Shown here piece by piece: positions 1-11,346 of a DNA stretch of 64,000 bases; position 1 is the stretch's first letter, and each line of letters opens with the position of its first letter. Origin of the DNA: Deinococcus malanensis (GTDB lineage: Bacteria; Deinococcota; Deinococci; Deinococcales; Deinococcaceae); the NCBI RefSeq assembly GCF_014647655.1, contig NZ_BMPP01000004.1, positions 248,001 through 312,000 of the forward strand, given 5' to 3'. The translations under genes were made by a program, and so were the position numbers. Under the pieces are notes generated by a model. That model saw nothing but the letters and a program-made list of their open reading frames with translations, ran no database searches and was not told where the DNA came from.

Positions 1-39
1 GACCTTTGCTTGATCTTTCTCGATCTGCGCGGCCGCAGT

Positions 40-45
40 TACCCT
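40..45 (+). promoter_or_regulatory. -10 box TACCCT
   Basis: TACCCT ends 6 nt before ATG 52, with no Shine-Dalgarno sequence in between. This points to a leaderless transcript and fixes the start of the following gene. Confidence 0.6.
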
Positions 46-51
46 GAACAC

Positions 52-447
52 ATGACCGATCAGCCAGTGTCCAATACCGAGGGTAGCCCTCAGGCCCGTG
101 CCCGTGAGGTAATTTTCGGCCGGCAACATGACCGGATCATCGAGCGTCTGGAAGCGCTGGATCCCACGCTGGCCGCCTTTACCAGGGAGTTTGCGTATGA
201 CACCGTGTACGATCTGCCGGGACTGGACCTGAAGACAAAGGAACTGATTGCCTGCGCCTTACTGGTGTCGCTCGGCAGCCCGCCCGAATTGCGTACGCAT
301 CTGCGTGGAGCCCTGAATGCGGGGGCGACCGAAGCTGAACTCAGAGGCGCCCTGCTCCTCTGTGTGCCCTACCTGGGATTCCCCCGGGTGGTGGGTGCCT
401 TTGAGGTCCTGCGGCACCACCTGGAGGACGGACAACAAAAAGAGTGA
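52..447 (+). CDS. carboxymuconolactone decarboxylase-like protein
   Basis: A 131-residue protein of the carboxymuconolactone decarboxylase/AhpD superfamily of small all-helical proteins. The core [20 protein letters not shown] followed by a second helix pair ([20 protein letters not shown]) is typical of the decarboxylase branch. The CxxC pair of AhpD peroxidases is absent, so a thiol peroxidase role is unlikely. An upstream in-frame TTG at 10 would add 14 residues, but the -10 box directly before ATG 52 argues for the shorter form. No neighbouring protocatechuate pathway genes are visible, so the substrate is unknown. The stop codon lies inside the following terminator stem. Confidence 0.8.
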   Translation: MTDQPVSNTEGSPQARAREVIFGRQHDRIIERLEALDPTLAAFTREFAYDTVYDLPGLDLKTKELIACALLVSLGSPPELRTHLRGALNAGATEAELRGALLLCVPYLGFPRVVGAFEVLRHHLEDGQQKE

Positions 448-470
448 GCAGGCAAGTTTGCCTGCTCACT
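443..470. terminator. bidirectional intrinsic terminator
   Basis: A 13-bp perfect stem (443-455 with 458-470) closes on a 2-nt spacer and is followed by a T-containing tract. It separates two convergent genes and overlaps the TGA of the upstream one. Confidence 0.8.
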
Positions 471-486
471 TATAGTTTCCAGTGCC

Positions 487-1152
487 TCAGAATATGAATT
501 TAAAGCCGACGCGGGCCTTGAAGTTGGTGCCGGGGCGAACGAAACGGTTGTCGATGCTGGCGTAGGAGGGATCCCCTGGCGCAAAGGTGTCGCTGCGGGG
601 TCCGTTCGCCGCGTTGGTGTTGCTGCTGATGGTGGCGTCAAAAAAGTGGTCCACACCCAGGTCACCTACCAGGCTGATGTTCCCGGAGAGGGGGTAGCTG
701 GCCATCAGACCGGCCCCGATGCCGAAAGCGTTGCTGGTGTAGGTCGTGTTCAGGCCCGAGCCGTAGTCTTCAGTGGCGCGGAACATTCCGTAGCGGCCGC
801 CGGCATACAACGTGGCGTCCAGGCCCGGCGCCACTTCACCCAAGCTGTAGGTGCCGTCCAGGCTCACGACTAAGTGGCTTCCCGACTCTGTTGCGCCGGC
901 CTGCTTATAGCCGCTGAAAGGGCCAGCACCCAGGTCACTCTCATCATTGATGGCGTCGGCTGCACGGGTAAAGGCCACCCCTGCCTTGACGCCAAACGGG
1001 CCGGCGATGAACGGCGCGTGGACAAACACTTCGCCACTGAGGCCGGAAGCGTAACCTCCGGTGAGACCAAGCTCAAACGGCTGGGTGTTCAGGGTCTGTG
1101 CACCGGCGGTGGCGAAAACAGTAAATGCGCTGAGGGCGAGCAATTTCTTCAT
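487..1152 (-). CDS. outer membrane beta-barrel protein
   Basis: A 221-residue exported protein. It has a Sec signal peptide (MKKLLALSAFTVFATAGAQ) followed by repeated amphipathic strands rich in Gly, Tyr and Phe, and ends in the aromatic strand FKARVGFKFIF with a terminal Phe, as in outer-membrane barrels inserted by BamA. Short alternating strands such as LDATLYAGGRYGMFRA fit an eight-stranded OmpA/OmpW-sized barrel. The start is placed at the Met of MKKLL (1152) because it begins the signal peptide; an upstream GAC/ATG extension to 1185 would bury it. The ligand or substrate cannot be told from the sequence. Confidence 0.75.
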   Translation of the reverse strand: MKKLLALSAFTVFATAGAQTLNTQPFELGLTGGYASGLSGEVFVHAPFIAGPFGVKAGVAFTRAADAINDESDLGAGPFSGYKQAGATESGSHLVVSLDGTYSLGEVAPGLDATLYAGGRYGMFRATEDYGSGLNTTYTSNAFGIGAGLMASYPLSGNISLVGDLGVDHFFDATISSNTNAANGPRSDTFAPGDPSYASIDNRFVRPGTNFKARVGFKFIF

Positions 1153-1412
1153 AGTGTCAGCTTCGTCCAGAAAGATGAGGAGCACTCATGAACTAGCCCA
1201 TCAGGCGTTAACGTAATTAGGGTTACTGATCAGGATTCCCTCATGTTTCCGTCAAATGGGACCGTTATGACCTGCCGGAACAAGTGTTCCCGGCAGAGTG
1301 GCGCAACAGAAGGCCCATCTGGTAACTTGTACTTAGTTCAATTTGTCATGCTGGGGAAGTTGTCTGTCCAACGACCTTATTCCTGGCCAACTACCCCTTC
1401 CTGGAGGATCCC

Positions 1413-2174
1413 ATGAACATCCTGACCCTTGTAAGACAAGTTCCGGACGCGGAAGCCCGCGTGAAGATCAATGCTCAGGCAGTGGACCTGGAAGGCACCA
1501 CCCTGGTGATCGACGGCATGGACGAATACGGTGTCGAAGAAGCCCTGCGCCTGCGCGAGAGCGGGGTCGCCGTGGAACAGGTCATCGCGCTGGCGGTCGG
1601 CCCCAAACGGGTCGAGGACGCGCTGCGCACGGCACTGGCCATGGGCGTGGACCGTGCCATTCACGTGGAAACCAGTGAGCGTCTGGATCCGGTGGCCCTG
1701 AGCCGCATCGTGGCCCAGGTCGCGCAGGCGGAGAATATCAGGATGATTCTGGTGGGCGGCCAGGAAGCTGACTGGGACTCGCAGGCGCTGGGTGCTGCCA
1801 CCGCCGAACGCCTGGGCTGGCCACAACTCACCTGGACCAACGAGCTGAAGGTCGAAGGCGATACCCTGACAGGCCGGCACGATGTGGACGACGGTAACGA
1901 AAGCTTCCGCGCCACCCTTCCGGCAGTCGTCACCACCCAGCAGGGCCTCAACGAGCCGCGTTATCCCACGCTGCCCAACATCATGAAGGCCAAGAAAAAG
2001 GAGCTGCGCAAGGACGACCTCTCGCAGTACGGTGCCCAGCCCACCGTGCGGTATGTCAACGCCGAGATCCAGACCCGTGCCCGGCGCAACCACATGATCG
2101 ACGGCAAGGACCCCCAGGCCGCTGCGGCACAGCTGCTGGAACTGCTGCGCAACGAAGCCAAGGTCCTGTCTTAA
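1413..2174 (+). CDS. etfB: electron transfer flavoprotein, beta subunit
   Basis: A 253-residue EtfB/FixA-family subunit that binds AMP and pairs with EtfA to carry electrons from acyl-CoA and related dehydrogenases to the quinone pool. The N-terminus [12 protein letters not shown] and the segments [15 protein letters not shown] and [21 protein letters not shown] helix are family signatures, as is the region [22 protein letters not shown] that shapes the nucleotide pocket. A GGAGG Shine-Dalgarno lies 5 nt before ATG 1413. It is followed after 45 nt by etfA in the same direction, the usual pair order. Confidence 0.95.
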   Translation: MNILTLVRQVPDAEARVKINAQAVDLEGTTLVIDGMDEYGVEEALRLRESGVAVEQVIALAVGPKRVEDALRTALAMGVDRAIHVETSERLDPVALSRIVAQVAQAENIRMILVGGQEADWDSQALGAATAERLGWPQLTWTNELKVEGDTLTGRHDVDDGNESFRATLPAVVTTQQGLNEPRYPTLPNIMKAKKKELRKDDLSQYGAQPTVRYVNAEIQTRARRNHMIDGKDPQAAAAQLLELLRNEAKVLS

Positions 2175-2219
2175 GGCGCGTTTCCCCTCCCAATCTCCAC
2201 AGTCTTACAAGGAGTCCAG

Positions 2220-3167
2220 ATGATTCTTATTGTTGCTGAACACGCCGGGGGCAAACTCGGCAAGTCCACCCTGGAAATGGTCACCGCCGCACGCGAGAGT
2301 GGCCGCGAAGGACCTATCACGCTGCTGGTGCTGGGCAGTGGCGTGGCCGATGTGGCCAATGCCGGCGCCGCCTATGCCGATCAGGTGCTGGTCGCGGACC
2401 TGCCTGAGCTGGCAGGCTACAACGCCGAACTCTGGGCCGCTGCCACCGCACAGATCGCACAGGAAGGCGAAGCAAGCACGGTGATGATCGGCGGCAGCCG
2501 CTCGGGCCGTGAATACGCGCCCAGGGTCGCTGTCAAGCTCGACGCGCCGTACCTGGAAGACGCCATCCGGCTCACCAGCAATGGCACCGCCCTGCAGGCC
2601 CAGCGCTATACCTATCTGGCCCGCGTCACGGAAACCGTCGAGGCCGAGGGACCCGTGATCGTGGTGACGGTCAAGCCAGGCTCCTTTGCCCCCGCACAGG
2701 CGGCGGCAGCCGGCGAGCAGTACGACGTGGAACTTACCCTGCCCACCCCCCGCGTGGAGGTCACCGGTAAGAGCGTGGAAAAGTCCAGCCGCGTGGCCCT
2801 GACCGAGGCCGACGTGATCGTGACAGGTGGCCGCGGCGTGGGCAGTCCCGAGAATTTCGCCAGCTATGTCGAGGGTCTGGCAGACGCCATCGGCGCAGGC
2901 GTGGGCGCAACCCGCGCCGTGGTAGATGCCGGCTGGCGTCCCTACGCCGAGCAGGTGGGCCAGACCGGCAAGACCGTGCAGCCCGGCGCCTACATCGCCC
3001 TGGGTGTCAGCGGAGCGGTTCAGCACCTGTCCGGCATGGGCAAGAGCAAGCACATCATTGCCATCAACAAGGACGCTGAAGCCCCGATCTTCAAGGTTGC
3101 CGATTACGGCATTGTCGGTGACGTTAACCAGATCGTCCCAGCGCTGATCGAAGAAGCACGCAAGTAG
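2220..3167 (+). CDS. etfA: electron transfer flavoprotein, alpha subunit
   Basis: A 315-residue EtfA/FixB subunit that holds the redox-active FAD. The C-terminal FAD domain is clear: [13 protein letters not shown] near residue 200, then [14 protein letters not shown] and the signature [20 protein letters not shown] near residues 280-300. The N-terminal domain ([20 protein letters not shown]) matches the half that packs against EtfB. AAGGAGTCCAG gives a good ribosome site for ATG 2220. It is the second gene of the etfBA operon, which ends in a strong terminator. Confidence 0.96.
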   Translation: MILIVAEHAGGKLGKSTLEMVTAARESGREGPITLLVLGSGVADVANAGAAYADQVLVADLPELAGYNAELWAAATAQIAQEGEASTVMIGGSRSGREYAPRVAVKLDAPYLEDAIRLTSNGTALQAQRYTYLARVTETVEAEGPVIVVTVKPGSFAPAQAAAAGEQYDVELTLPTPRVEVTGKSVEKSSRVALTEADVIVTGGRGVGSPENFASYVEGLADAIGAGVGATRAVVDAGWRPYAEQVGQTGKTVQPGAYIALGVSGAVQHLSGMGKSKHIIAINKDAEAPIFKVADYGIVGDVNQIVPALIEEARK

Positions 3168-3187
3168 AACGCGGTCCTGGCTGAGCA

Positions 3188-3223
3188 GCGCCGCCCCATT
3201 TCAGGGCGGCGCGTTCTGTTTGT
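3188..3223 (+). terminator. intrinsic terminator of etfBA
   Basis: GCGCCGCCC (3188-3196) pairs with GGGCGGCGC (3204-3212) around a 7-nt loop, followed by the T-rich run GTTCTGTTTGT. Confidence 0.85.
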
Positions 3224-3299
3224 GAGCTCAGGGGCGCCCTCGGCTTCAGCGTTTTTTGACACTTTGCAGGTCAGCCCGCGCACTATCCCACACTGAAGC

Positions 3300-4061
3300 A
3301 TGACGCCCCAGACCCCTGAAGCTCCCCCCTGCGTGATCGTGACTGGGGCAGCACGTGGCATCGGGCGGGCTATCGCGGAGTTGTACGCCGAGCGCGGTGC
3401 CCGGGTGCTGAGCGTGGACCTGACCCTGCCGCCGCCCCTGCGTGGCCAACGGCGGGTACGGGCAGATATCAGTACCTCCAGTGGCCGCGAACGCATCGGC
3501 CGCTCCGCACGGGAGATGGGAGGCGTGAACGTCCTGGTCAACAACGCGGCTTTTCAGGGAGCGCACGGAGGCGTACTGGAAGTGAGTGAGCGCGGCTGGG
3601 CCCGGACACTCAGCGTGAACCTGACCGCTCCACTCCTACTGACACGCACCCTGATTGACCTGATGCCCCTCGGAAGCGCGGTGGTCAACGTCGCCAGTGT
3701 GCAGGGCCTTTTTGCCGAACAGAACAACGCCGCATACAACGCCAGCAAGGGCGGCCTGGTCAACCTGACCCGTGCAATGGCCTTGGACCTCGCCTCTCAT
3801 GGCATCCGGGTGAACGCCGTGGCACCTGGGGCCATCAGTACCGAGGGCGTCCTGCAGGCCATCCAGGACAGTTCTGATCCGGGCAGCACGCGTCAGGATT
3901 ATGAGGATCTGCATGCCCTGCGGCGTCTGGGCACCCCCCGGGAAGTGGCGCAGGTGGTGTACTTCCTGGGCAGTGATGAGTCAAGCTTTATGACCGGCGC
4001 GATTGTTCCCGTGGACGGCGGCATGACCGCCAGCTTCATGATGGCAGGACGACCGGTCTGA
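3300..4061 (+). CDS. short-chain dehydrogenase/reductase (SDR)
   Basis: A 253-residue classical SDR, an NAD(P)-dependent oxidoreductase with a single Rossmann fold. The cofactor motif [11 protein letters not shown] is at residues 14-24, the structural NNAA motif follows LVNNAAFQG, the catalytic Ser lies in NVASVQG, and the catalytic YxxxK is AAYNASKGG. The C-terminus [17 protein letters not shown] is the usual SDR end. The substrate cannot be inferred; the family covers sugar, fatty acid and alcohol dehydrogenases. No Shine-Dalgarno precedes ATG 3300. It converges on the dsb operon across a shared hairpin. Confidence 0.92.
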   Translation: MTPQTPEAPPCVIVTGAARGIGRAIAELYAERGARVLSVDLTLPPPLRGQRRVRADISTSSGRERIGRSAREMGGVNVLVNNAAFQGAHGGVLEVSERGWARTLSVNLTAPLLLTRTLIDLMPLGSAVVNVASVQGLFAEQNNAAYNASKGGLVNLTRAMALDLASHGIRVNAVAPGAISTEGVLQAIQDSSDPGSTRQDYEDLHALRRLGTPREVAQVVYFLGSDESSFMTGAIVPVDGGMTASFMMAGRPV

Positions 4062-4092
4062 TCTACGGTCAGGGCAACGGGAAAACATGGGA

Positions 4093-4124
4093 GCCGCCAG
4101 GAGAGGGACTACCTTCCTGGCGGC
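4093..4124 (-). terminator. hairpin between convergent genes
   Basis: A 10-bp stem GCCGCCAGGA/TCCTGGCGGC with a 12-nt loop. The T-run (ATGTTTTCC) follows on the minus strand, so it most likely ends the uvrA-dsb operon. Confidence 0.65.
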
Positions 4125-4145
4125 GCATGAACGCACTTCCTGCCG

Positions 4146-4592
4146 TTACAGCAGTCTTTCGCGGCGCCAGGACAGCAGAGCCACGATCAGCGTGAAGGCG
4201 ACCATGCTCAGCACGGGAATGGTAATAACACTGTTCAGCCCTGCCAGTGCGCCACTGCCCCACAGCGGCCACGGGATATTGCAGGCCACGGTGGTGGGAT
4301 CCGGAGCACAGGCCTTCAGGGTCGGAATCCAGCCCCAGTCCTCGGCATTCTGAATCAGGGCTATAACCCAGCCAGTCGCTGCCAGGGGCAAGGCATACAG
4401 CCGGATCCCGGTGTCTCCACGCAGCGCTGCAATGCCTAACCAGAGGGCCAGCGGATACATGCAGATACGCTGGTACCAGCACAGAACGCAGGGCTTGAAG
4501 CCCAGAACATTGCTGAGGTACAGGCTGCCCAGCGTGGCGATCAGGGCCACCACCCAGGCGGCGTAGATCCGATTGTCAGGGGAAGACAGCAC
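4146..4592 (-). CDS. DsbB/BdbC-type disulfide bond formation membrane protein
   Basis: A 148-residue four-helix membrane oxidase that passes electrons from a DsbA-type partner to quinone. The first redox pair is in [11 protein letters not shown], the CxxC plus WYQR quinone-site signature. The second is [10 protein letters not shown] in the second external loop, before NIPWPLWG. The start is taken as GTG 4592, one base after the stop of the DsbA-like gene; this removes a non-conserved N-terminal stretch that overlaps the neighbour. Tight spacing indicates translational coupling with the partner enzyme. Confidence 0.9.
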   Translation of the reverse strand: MLSSPDNRIYAAWVVALIATLGSLYLSNVLGFKPCVLCWYQRICMYPLALWLGIAALRGDTGIRLYALPLAATGWVIALIQNAEDWGWIPTLKACAPDPTTVACNIPWPLWGSGALAGLNSVITIPVLSMVAFTLIVALLSWRRERLL

Positions 4593-4593
4593 C

Positions 4594-5301
4594 TTAGTTG
4601 CTGGCGTCCTCAATGGCCTTGCTGACATCGGCCAGCAGGTAGCTGCTCTGGCCCCGGGCATTTATGACTTCCCTGCCATTCACAAACACGGTCGGGGTGT
4701 GGTCCACACGGGCATCCTCGACCACTTTCTTCTCCGCATCGACATAGGCAGCAGTGGCGTCACTGTTCAGGCAGGTCGCAAACTTCGAGGTGTCCAGGCC
4801 CTCGACGTTGCCGGCGAGTTCCCTGAGGCGGGTCTTGGTAGCCCAGACCGTGCCCTCATCCCCCTGCGCACGGAAAAGAATGCTTTTGAAGCTGCCAAAC
4901 GCCTCGTTACCGCCATGATCGTACACACAGCGGGCCGCCTGAGCTGCCAGCCTGCTGTCGTCGGTCGGCAGACGGCGAGCCTCAGCCAGAAACGGCCACA
5001 CCACGGTATACAGTTTGGCTTTGCCGGTCTGCACGTATTTGCTGGTTAGCTCCGGAGCAATGGTCTCTTCAAAGGTCTTGCACACCGGGCATTTGAAGTC
5101 CTCGATCACGACCACGTTAACGGGAGCATCCTCCCGCCCGGCGTAGGGCACGTTGGCTAGATTAAAATCCGCCGTCAGGCCCGCACCCGGCGCCGGCTTG
5201 CCACGAACAGCAACCAGGGCTAGTCCGATCAGGAGCGCAGCCAGCAACGTCCCGACGACCAGCATGGTTCGGTTGGGGTTACTTCCCTGAAGTCTCGTCA
5301 T
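4594..5301 (-). CDS. DsbA/BdbD-like thioredoxin-fold thiol oxidase
   Basis: A 235-residue exported thioredoxin-fold protein with one N-terminal membrane anchor ([19 protein letters not shown], about residues 14-32) and no cleavage site that I can see. The catalytic motif is [10 protein letters not shown] near residue 70 (CPVC) and the cis-Pro loop is HTPTVFVNG near residue 205. This is the DSBA/Thioredoxin_4 family that oxidises cysteines in exported proteins. Its start overlaps the end of the upstream membrane protein gene by 23 nt. The adjacent DsbB-like gene would reoxidise it. Confidence 0.92.
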   Translation of the reverse strand: MTRLQGSNPNRTMLVVGTLLAALLIGLALVAVRGKPAPGAGLTADFNLANVPYAGREDAPVNVVVIEDFKCPVCKTFEETIAPELTSKYVQTGKAKLYTVVWPFLAEARRLPTDDSRLAAQAARCVYDHGGNEAFGSFKSILFRAQGDEGTVWATKTRLRELAGNVEGLDTSKFATCLNSDATAAYVDAEKKVVEDARVDHTPTVFVNGREVINARGQSSYLLADVSKAIEDASN

Positions 5302-5929
5302 TTGTCGTGGAGTTTACCGCCTGTCTGTCGGGAACCGTGTCCCGGACACGTTCCTCGCGGCTGGCCCCGGTGCCGTGTTCAGCCGCTGCCAGAAGCTGGA
5401 CCCGCTGTTTATTCAGGGCCCGCACTGCACGCCGGCGCATCATGATGCCGATAACCTGACGGACAAAGCTGAATGCCAGCCCGGCCAGCATGGCCAGAAT
5501 GGCAGTGCGCTGGAATTCCACATTGGCCGGCAGGGTCAGCTGCGGATCGATGCGAGGGCCGAAGCGGGCTGTGACCAGCAGGGTCCCGGCAAACAGCAGG
5601 CCCCCGAAGGGCAGGACGAACGGTCCCCCTGAATGCTTGATCAGCAACAGACCCATCAGTGGACCGGCCACCAGCGGGACGATCACCGGCCACTGAGGAG
5701 GAGCTCCACCAGGCGCCAGGAAGGCCAGACCCCCCAGGAGCAGGCCCAGATATCCGAACCAGCCTCCGAGTTCATCGGCCAGAATGACCAGCAGCACCCA
5801 CGTGAACAGCATCACCGGCCACTGACCGGGAGCCCACATCAGGAAAGCCAGGATGCCCAGCAGGGTCAGGCCGGTGAAAACCCGCATAAAGTCCAGGAAC
5901 CGGCCGCGGTTGCGGGTCTCAGCGGTCAT
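5279..5929 (-). CDS. hypothetical integral membrane protein
   Basis: A 216-residue protein with about six hydrophobic helices between residues 15 and 165, then a basic, cytoplasmic-looking tail ([14 protein letters not shown] and onward). I do not recognise a family. ATG 5929 is preferred over the TTG at 5941 that would overlap the uvrA stop. It lies between uvrA and the dsbA-like gene with only 8 nt to the former and an overlap with the latter, so all four are probably on one transcript. Confidence 0.7.
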   Translation of the reverse strand: MTAETRNRGRFLDFMRVFTGLTLLGILAFLMWAPGQWPVMLFTWVLLVILADELGGWFGYLGLLLGGLAFLAPGGAPPQWPVIVPLVAGPLMGLLLIKHSGGPFVLPFGGLLFAGTLLVTARFGPRIDPQLTLPANVEFQRTAILAMLAGLAFSFVRQVIGIMMRRRAVRALNKQRVQLLAAAEHGTGASREERVRDTVPDRQAVNSTTNDETSGK

Positions 5930-5937
5930 GACGGCCG

Positions 5938-8900
5938 TCAAGCGCCCGCTGCCTTCTTGGTGCGGGGTTTGCGGGCCGGTGCCGCAAGAACCGGCTCAGG
6001 TTCTGCCGGACTGGCAGGCACGATGCCCGGAACGCGGCGTAGATACTCGCCGGTATAGCTGGTGGGGTGCGCGGCCAGTTCCTCAGGGGTGCCGATGGCC
6101 ACCACCTGTCCGCCACGCACGCCACCTTCTGGTCCAAGATCAATCAGGTGGTCGGCGCACTTCATCACGTCAAGATTATGTTCGATGATGACCAGGGTGT
6201 TGCCACCCTCTGCCAGGCGCTGCAGCACCACCATCAGCTTGCGCACGTCCTCGAAGTGCAGCCCTGTGGTCGGCTCGTCGAGAATGTAGATGGTTTTTCC
6301 GGTCGCCCGGCGCGCGAGCTCGGAAGCCAGCTTGATGCGCTGCGCTTCCCCGCCCGAGAGGGTGGTGCTTGGCTGCCCGATCCGCATGTAGCCCAGACCC
6401 ACGTCACACAGCAGTTGCATCTTTTTCTGAATGGCGGGAATGGCCTCAAAGAAACTCTCGGCGTCCTCCACAGTCAGATCCAGCACGTCAGCGATGGTCT
6501 TGCCGTTGTACTTGACCTCCAATGTCTCGCGGTTGTATCGCGCGCCCTTGCAGACCTCGCACGGCACGTAGATATCGGGCAGGAAGTTCATCTCGATCTT
6601 CATGACCCCGTCGCCCTTGCAGTGCTCACAGCGGCCACCTTTCACGTTGAAGGAGAACCTCCCGGCCTGGTATCCGCGCCGGCGGGCTTCCGGGGTACGC
6701 GTAAACAGGTCGCGGATCTCGGTGAACACCCCCGTGTAGGTGGCCGGGTTGCTGCGTGGCGTGCGCCCGATGGGTGACTGGTCGATCTCGATGACCTTGT
6801 CTAGGTGCTCCATGCCCTCGATGCGGTCACAGCGGCCTGGAGTGGTCTTGGCACCGTTGAGTTCCCGGGCCAGCGTGGCGTGCAGGATGTCGTGGATCAG
6901 GGTGCTCTTGCCGCTGCCCGAGGGCCCGGTGACCACGGTCATGGTGCCCAGCGGAATCTCGATGCTGACGTCCTGCAGGTTGTGCTCGGTGGCGCCCAGA
7001 ACCCTGAGCCGCTTGCCGTTGCCCCGGCGGCGCTCGGTGGGAACCTCGATCTTCAGCTCGCCGCGCAGGTAGCGCCCGGTCAGGCTGCCCTTGTTCTTCT
7101 TGACCTGCTGGGGCGTGCCGACCGCCACGACCTCACCTCCGTGGACGCCAGCACCCGGACCCATGTCCACCAGATAGTCGGCTTCCATCATGGTGTCTTC
7201 GTCGTGCTCCACGACCAGCAGGGTATTTCCCAGGTCACGCAGGTGCTTCAGGGTGCCGATCAGACGGTGATTGTCCTTGGGGTGCAGGCCGATGCTGGGC
7301 TCGTCGAGGACATACAGCACGCCGGTCAGGCCGGAGCCGACCTGGGTGGCCAGCCGGATGCGCTGCGCCTCTCCCCCACTCAGGGTGTTGGCCGTCCGGT
7401 CCAGGCTCAGGTAGTCCAGGCCCACGTCTACCAGGAACTTCAGCCGGGTGCGGATGGCCCTGAGGATCGGGGCGGCGACGGCGCTGCCGAAGGCGTTCAG
7501 GGCGTACTCGTAGTGCCGGGGGCCGTGCGCCCGTGCGGTACCGCCCAGGTGCCTCTTCAGGTGCGGAGCAATGCCGTCGTGGTTGAGCAGGCCGTCTTGC
7601 AACCGACCAAAGTATGCATCCGCGTCCAGCACGCTCATGCCGCTGGTCTGGGAGATGTTGAGCCCCCCTACCCTGACGGCCAGGATCTCGGGCTTGTAGC
7701 GGGTGCCGCCGCAGGTGGGGCAGGGCTGGAGTTCCATCAGCTCTTCGAGCTTTTCGCGCATGTATTCGGACTCGGTATCCGCGTAGCGCCTTTCGAGGTT
7801 GGGAATCACACCCTCGAACTCGGTCATGAAGCGCATGGTTTCCTTGCCGTTGCGGCGGTAGACCACCTCAAAGGGCTTGCCCGGGCCGTGCAGCACGGCC
7901 TTCTGGGCCGATGCCGGCAGGTCGCGCCAGGGGGTCTTGACGCTGAAGCCCAGGTGTTCGGCCAGGGCCTGCAGCTTGTCCCAGTAGTAGATGCCGCCGC
8001 CGGTGCCCTTCTTGCTCCAGGGCAGGATGGCTCCCTCAGCGATGGAGAGCTTGTCGTCGATCACGATGTCGGGGCTGAACTTCTGCTTGCTGCCCAGCCC
8101 CGCGCAGTCCCCGCACGCCCCGTAGGGCGAGTTGAACGAGAAGGACCGGGGTTCGAGTTCTTCGAGCACGCTGCCGTGCTCAGGGCAGGCGAACTTCTCG
8201 GAGTACAGCTCCTCGTGGGCGCCCCCATCCTCTGCGGCGTCAGGCATCAGGACCCGCAACAGGCCCTCGCCCCGGCGCAGGCCAAGTTCCACACTTTCGG
8301 CAATACGGGTGCGGTCGGAATCGCGCAGCGTCAGACGGTCGATCACCACGTCCACGTCATGCTTCTCGAACTTTTCGAGCTTGAGCTTCTCGGCTTCTTC
8401 CAGCTCGTACAGAGTGCCATCCACCCGCACCCGGGCAAAGCCCTCCCGGCGCAGGTCCGCAAACAGCTTGCGGTACTCGCCCTTACGGCCACGCACCATC
8501 GGCGCGAGCAGAATGGCCCGTTTGTCGCCGTAGCCACCCAGCAGCCGGTCGGTGATCTCCGTGGGGCTCTGCTTCTCGATCTTGCGGCCACACACGGGGC
8601 AGTACGGTGTACCGACCCGGGCGTACAGCAACCGAAGGTAGTCGTGGATCTCGGTCACCGTCCCCACTGTCGAGCGCGGGTTGTGGCTGGTGGTTTTCTG
8701 GTCGATCGAGATGGCCGGCGACAGGCCGGTGATGCTCTCCACATCCGGCTTTTCCATCAGGCCAAGGAACTGCCGGGCATAGGCCGACAGACTTTCCACA
8801 TAGCGGCGCTGACCCTCGGCGTAGATAGTGTCGAAAGCCAGAGTGCTCTTGCCGCTGCCCGACACTCCGGTGATGACCACGAACTGGTCACGGGGAAGCT

Positions 8901-8961
8901 CGACAGTGATGTTCTTGAGGTTATGTTCGCGTGCGCCGCGCACGATCAGGTTGTTCTGCAA
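5938..8961 (-). CDS. uvrA: excinuclease ABC subunit A
   Basis: UvrA, 1007 residues, the damage-sensing ATPase of nucleotide excision repair; it loads UvrB on lesions. Two ABC modules are visible: Walker [10 protein letters not shown] near residue 30 and GPSGSGKST near residue 645, signatures [14 protein letters not shown] and [14 protein letters not shown], and Walker [13 protein letters not shown] and [12 protein letters not shown]. Zinc-binding Cys pairs occur in CPVCGRK, CGDC, CPTCGG and [15 protein letters not shown]. The start is read as TTG 8961: AAGGAG lies 8 nt upstream of it, whereas it touches the alternative GTG 8970. A palindromic operator-like site overlaps the promoter. Confidence 0.98.
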   Translation of the reverse strand: MQNNLIVRGAREHNLKNITVELPRDQFVVITGVSGSGKSTLAFDTIYAEGQRRYVESLSAYARQFLGLMEKPDVESITGLSPAISIDQKTTSHNPRSTVGTVTEIHDYLRLLYARVGTPYCPVCGRKIEKQSPTEITDRLLGGYGDKRAILLAPMVRGRKGEYRKLFADLRREGFARVRVDGTLYELEEAEKLKLEKFEKHDVDVVIDRLTLRDSDRTRIAESVELGLRRGEGLLRVLMPDAAEDGGAHEELYSEKFACPEHGSVLEELEPRSFSFNSPYGACGDCAGLGSKQKFSPDIVIDDKLSIAEGAILPWSKKGTGGGIYYWDKLQALAEHLGFSVKTPWRDLPASAQKAVLHGPGKPFEVVYRRNGKETMRFMTEFEGVIPNLERRYADTESEYMREKLEELMELQPCPTCGGTRYKPEILAVRVGGLNISQTSGMSVLDADAYFGRLQDGLLNHDGIAPHLKRHLGGTARAHGPRHYEYALNAFGSAVAAPILRAIRTRLKFLVDVGLDYLSLDRTANTLSGGEAQRIRLATQVGSGLTGVLYVLDEPSIGLHPKDNHRLIGTLKHLRDLGNTLLVVEHDEDTMMEADYLVDMGPGAGVHGGEVVAVGTPQQVKKNKGSLTGRYLRGELKIEVPTERRRGNGKRLRVLGATEHNLQDVSIEIPLGTMTVVTGPSGSGKSTLIHDILHATLARELNGAKTTPGRCDRIEGMEHLDKVIEIDQSPIGRTPRSNPATYTGVFTEIRDLFTRTPEARRRGYQAGRFSFNVKGGRCEHCKGDGVMKIEMNFLPDIYVPCEVCKGARYNRETLEVKYNGKTIADVLDLTVEDAESFFEAIPAIQKKMQLLCDVGLGYMRIGQPSTTLSGGEAQRIKLASELARRATGKTIYILDEPTTGLHFEDVRKLMVVLQRLAEGGNTLVIIEHNLDVMKCADHLIDLGPEGGVRGGQVVAIGTPEELAAHPTSYTGEYLRRVPGIVPASPAEPEPVLAAPARKPRTKKAAGA

Positions 8962-9008
8962 GTCAGCCACTCCTTGAACGCGGCCAGCACAGCAAAACCA
9001 GCCGCCCT

Positions 9009-9014
9009 AGGTTA
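9009..9014 (-). promoter_or_regulatory. possible uvrA -10 box TAACCT
   Basis: On the minus strand TAACCT lies about 48 nt before the TTG start and overlaps the edge of the palindrome at 9012-9028. No good -35 hexamer is evident. Confidence 0.4.
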
Positions 9015-9028
9015 CGTTGCGTGCGTAA
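9012..9028 (-). promoter_or_regulatory. RDRM-like 17-bp palindrome (candidate DdrO operator)
   Basis: TTACG-TTGCGTG-CGTAA is a 17-bp palindrome with 5-bp perfect outer arms. Its size and TTAYG...CRTAA ends match the radiation/desiccation response motif bound by the DdrO repressor in Deinococcus, and uvrA is a known member of that regulon. It overlaps the likely -10 box. The central bases match the consensus less well than the arms. Confidence 0.6.
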
Positions 9029-9290
9029 GGCAGGGCCCCCGCTCTGAAACGAGACAGTCTAGCAGGGCAAGACGGCAGACGGCTACAGGCACAGGCGTAT
9101 GGGTTGATTAACGTCGCGTGGAGCACCTTCCACGCAGCGTTATGGCCCCTGCGTGCTGCAAAGGTCGAAGTCTCCCTCGGGCACCCAGAATCCCAGACTG
9201 CGCCCTCTCACCCATACGCCCCGAACTGACCATTTCCGCTGGCCGCTGCTCCTGACAGCTCTGCCGGCGAGGCTGACTTTCCCTAGGACC

Positions 9291-10469
<1,179 letters not shown>

Positions 10470-10475
10470 CTGAGC

Positions 10476-10481
10476 AGGCTA
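10476..10481 (-). promoter_or_regulatory. -10 box TAGCCT
   Basis: TAGCCT (minus strand) ends 6 nt before ATG 10469. Confidence 0.6.
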
Positions 10482-10751
10482 CCTCACCGGCTGCTGCGCA
10501 CCTGGTAACCAGCAGTCAGAGTTTGGGACAGTCATAGGCCAGCAGGGATCTGGCCGGTACCACGCATTTTTCCTGTGAGACAGCATTCAGGTCTGATGCT
10601 GTTCCCTGAAGTCTGGGCCTCCGGCTGGCCCCAGGATGTATGACGACACTCTGAAGACACTCCGGTTCGAATATTTGTAGCCTGAGTATGTTCCCACAGA
10701 AGCTGACGATGAAACTGTTTTATGACGTACGGTTCAGGAGGTTGACCATCC

Positions 10752-11270
10752 ATGAAAAAAGCACTGTTTCTGGCTCCATTTGCCCTGAGTCTCGCCGCGT
10801 GCGGAATTATCCCTACACCCCCAGTGGCGATCCCGGACGCTGAAATTCCTCTGTCGGCCAGCCTGACCACATCCGACCAGGTGGTCTACCTGAATCAGAA
10901 TGCGCTGAGTGGAGCGAGCCTGCCTTCAGTGCTCCAGGGCCTGACCATTCGCGGCAACGCCCTGTACGTGAACAAGGGAGGCACCCTGAAAAGCGTGCGG
11001 CTCTATGTTCGCTCTGCACTTCCCACCAGTGGCTGCACGGTGATTGCCAACACTGCCTACGTGTGCCCGGCTGCCGGCGAAAGCGCCCAGGCCATCGGTA
11101 CGGTGACCCTGAGCGCCAATACCAACATGCCATTTACGCTGCAGGGCCCGGCGCTAGATGACGCTGCCAAAAAGGGAACAGGCTATTTCGGCGTGCAGGT
11201 GCTTGAAGGCCGCCCTCTGGATACCGAGAGCATCCGGCTGACCAACATGAAAGCCCAGGCCAGACTTTAA
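10752..11270 (+). CDS. hypothetical lipoprotein
   Basis: A 172-residue exported protein with a lipoprotein signal, MKKALFLAPFALSLAAC, lipobox ending in Cys17, followed by a Pro-rich linker. The mature part is beta-rich with two further Cys (SGCTVIANTAYVC) that could form a disulfide. I do not recognise a family. AGGAGG lies about 10 nt before the ATG, so this gene has a leadered mRNA unlike many neighbours. A strong terminator follows. Confidence 0.8.
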   Translation: MKKALFLAPFALSLAACGIIPTPPVAIPDAEIPLSASLTTSDQVVYLNQNALSGASLPSVLQGLTIRGNALYVNKGGTLKSVRLYVRSALPTSGCTVIANTAYVCPAAGESAQAIGTVTLSANTNMPFTLQGPALDDAAKKGTGYFGVQVLEGRPLDTESIRLTNMKAQARL

Positions 11271-11287
11271 GGCTGTCTGCACTCCAC

Positions 11288-11343
11288 AGCCAGCGCACCG
11301 GCAATCAGCGCACAGTCTGCCGGTGCGCTGGCTTTAGTCTGTA
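11288..11343 (+). terminator. intrinsic terminator
   Basis: A 16-bp perfect stem (11288-11303 with 11318-11333) and a T-rich tail. The tail contains TAGTCT, which also reads as the -10 box of the next gene. Confidence 0.85.
11335..11340 (+). promoter_or_regulatory. -10 box TAGTCT inside a terminator tail
   Basis: TAGTCT ends 6 nt before GTG 11347; it lies immediately after the terminator stem. Confidence 0.6.
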
Positions 11344-11346
11344 GGC

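Larger units (their letters stand above)
8962..9290. other. uvrA upstream region
   Basis: About 330 nt without a gene between rRNA methyltransferase and uvrA, both on the minus strand. It contains the uvrA ribosome site, the RDRM-like palindrome at 9012-9028 and a 7-bp hairpin (GCGTGGA at 9116-9122 with TCCACGC at 9129-9135) lacking a T-run. No other structure was recognised. Confidence 0.6.

Noticed and set aside
6805..9111. 768-codon open frame on the plus strand opposite uvrA
   Set aside because: Antisense shadow of the highly conserved uvrA sequence; no recognisable domain.
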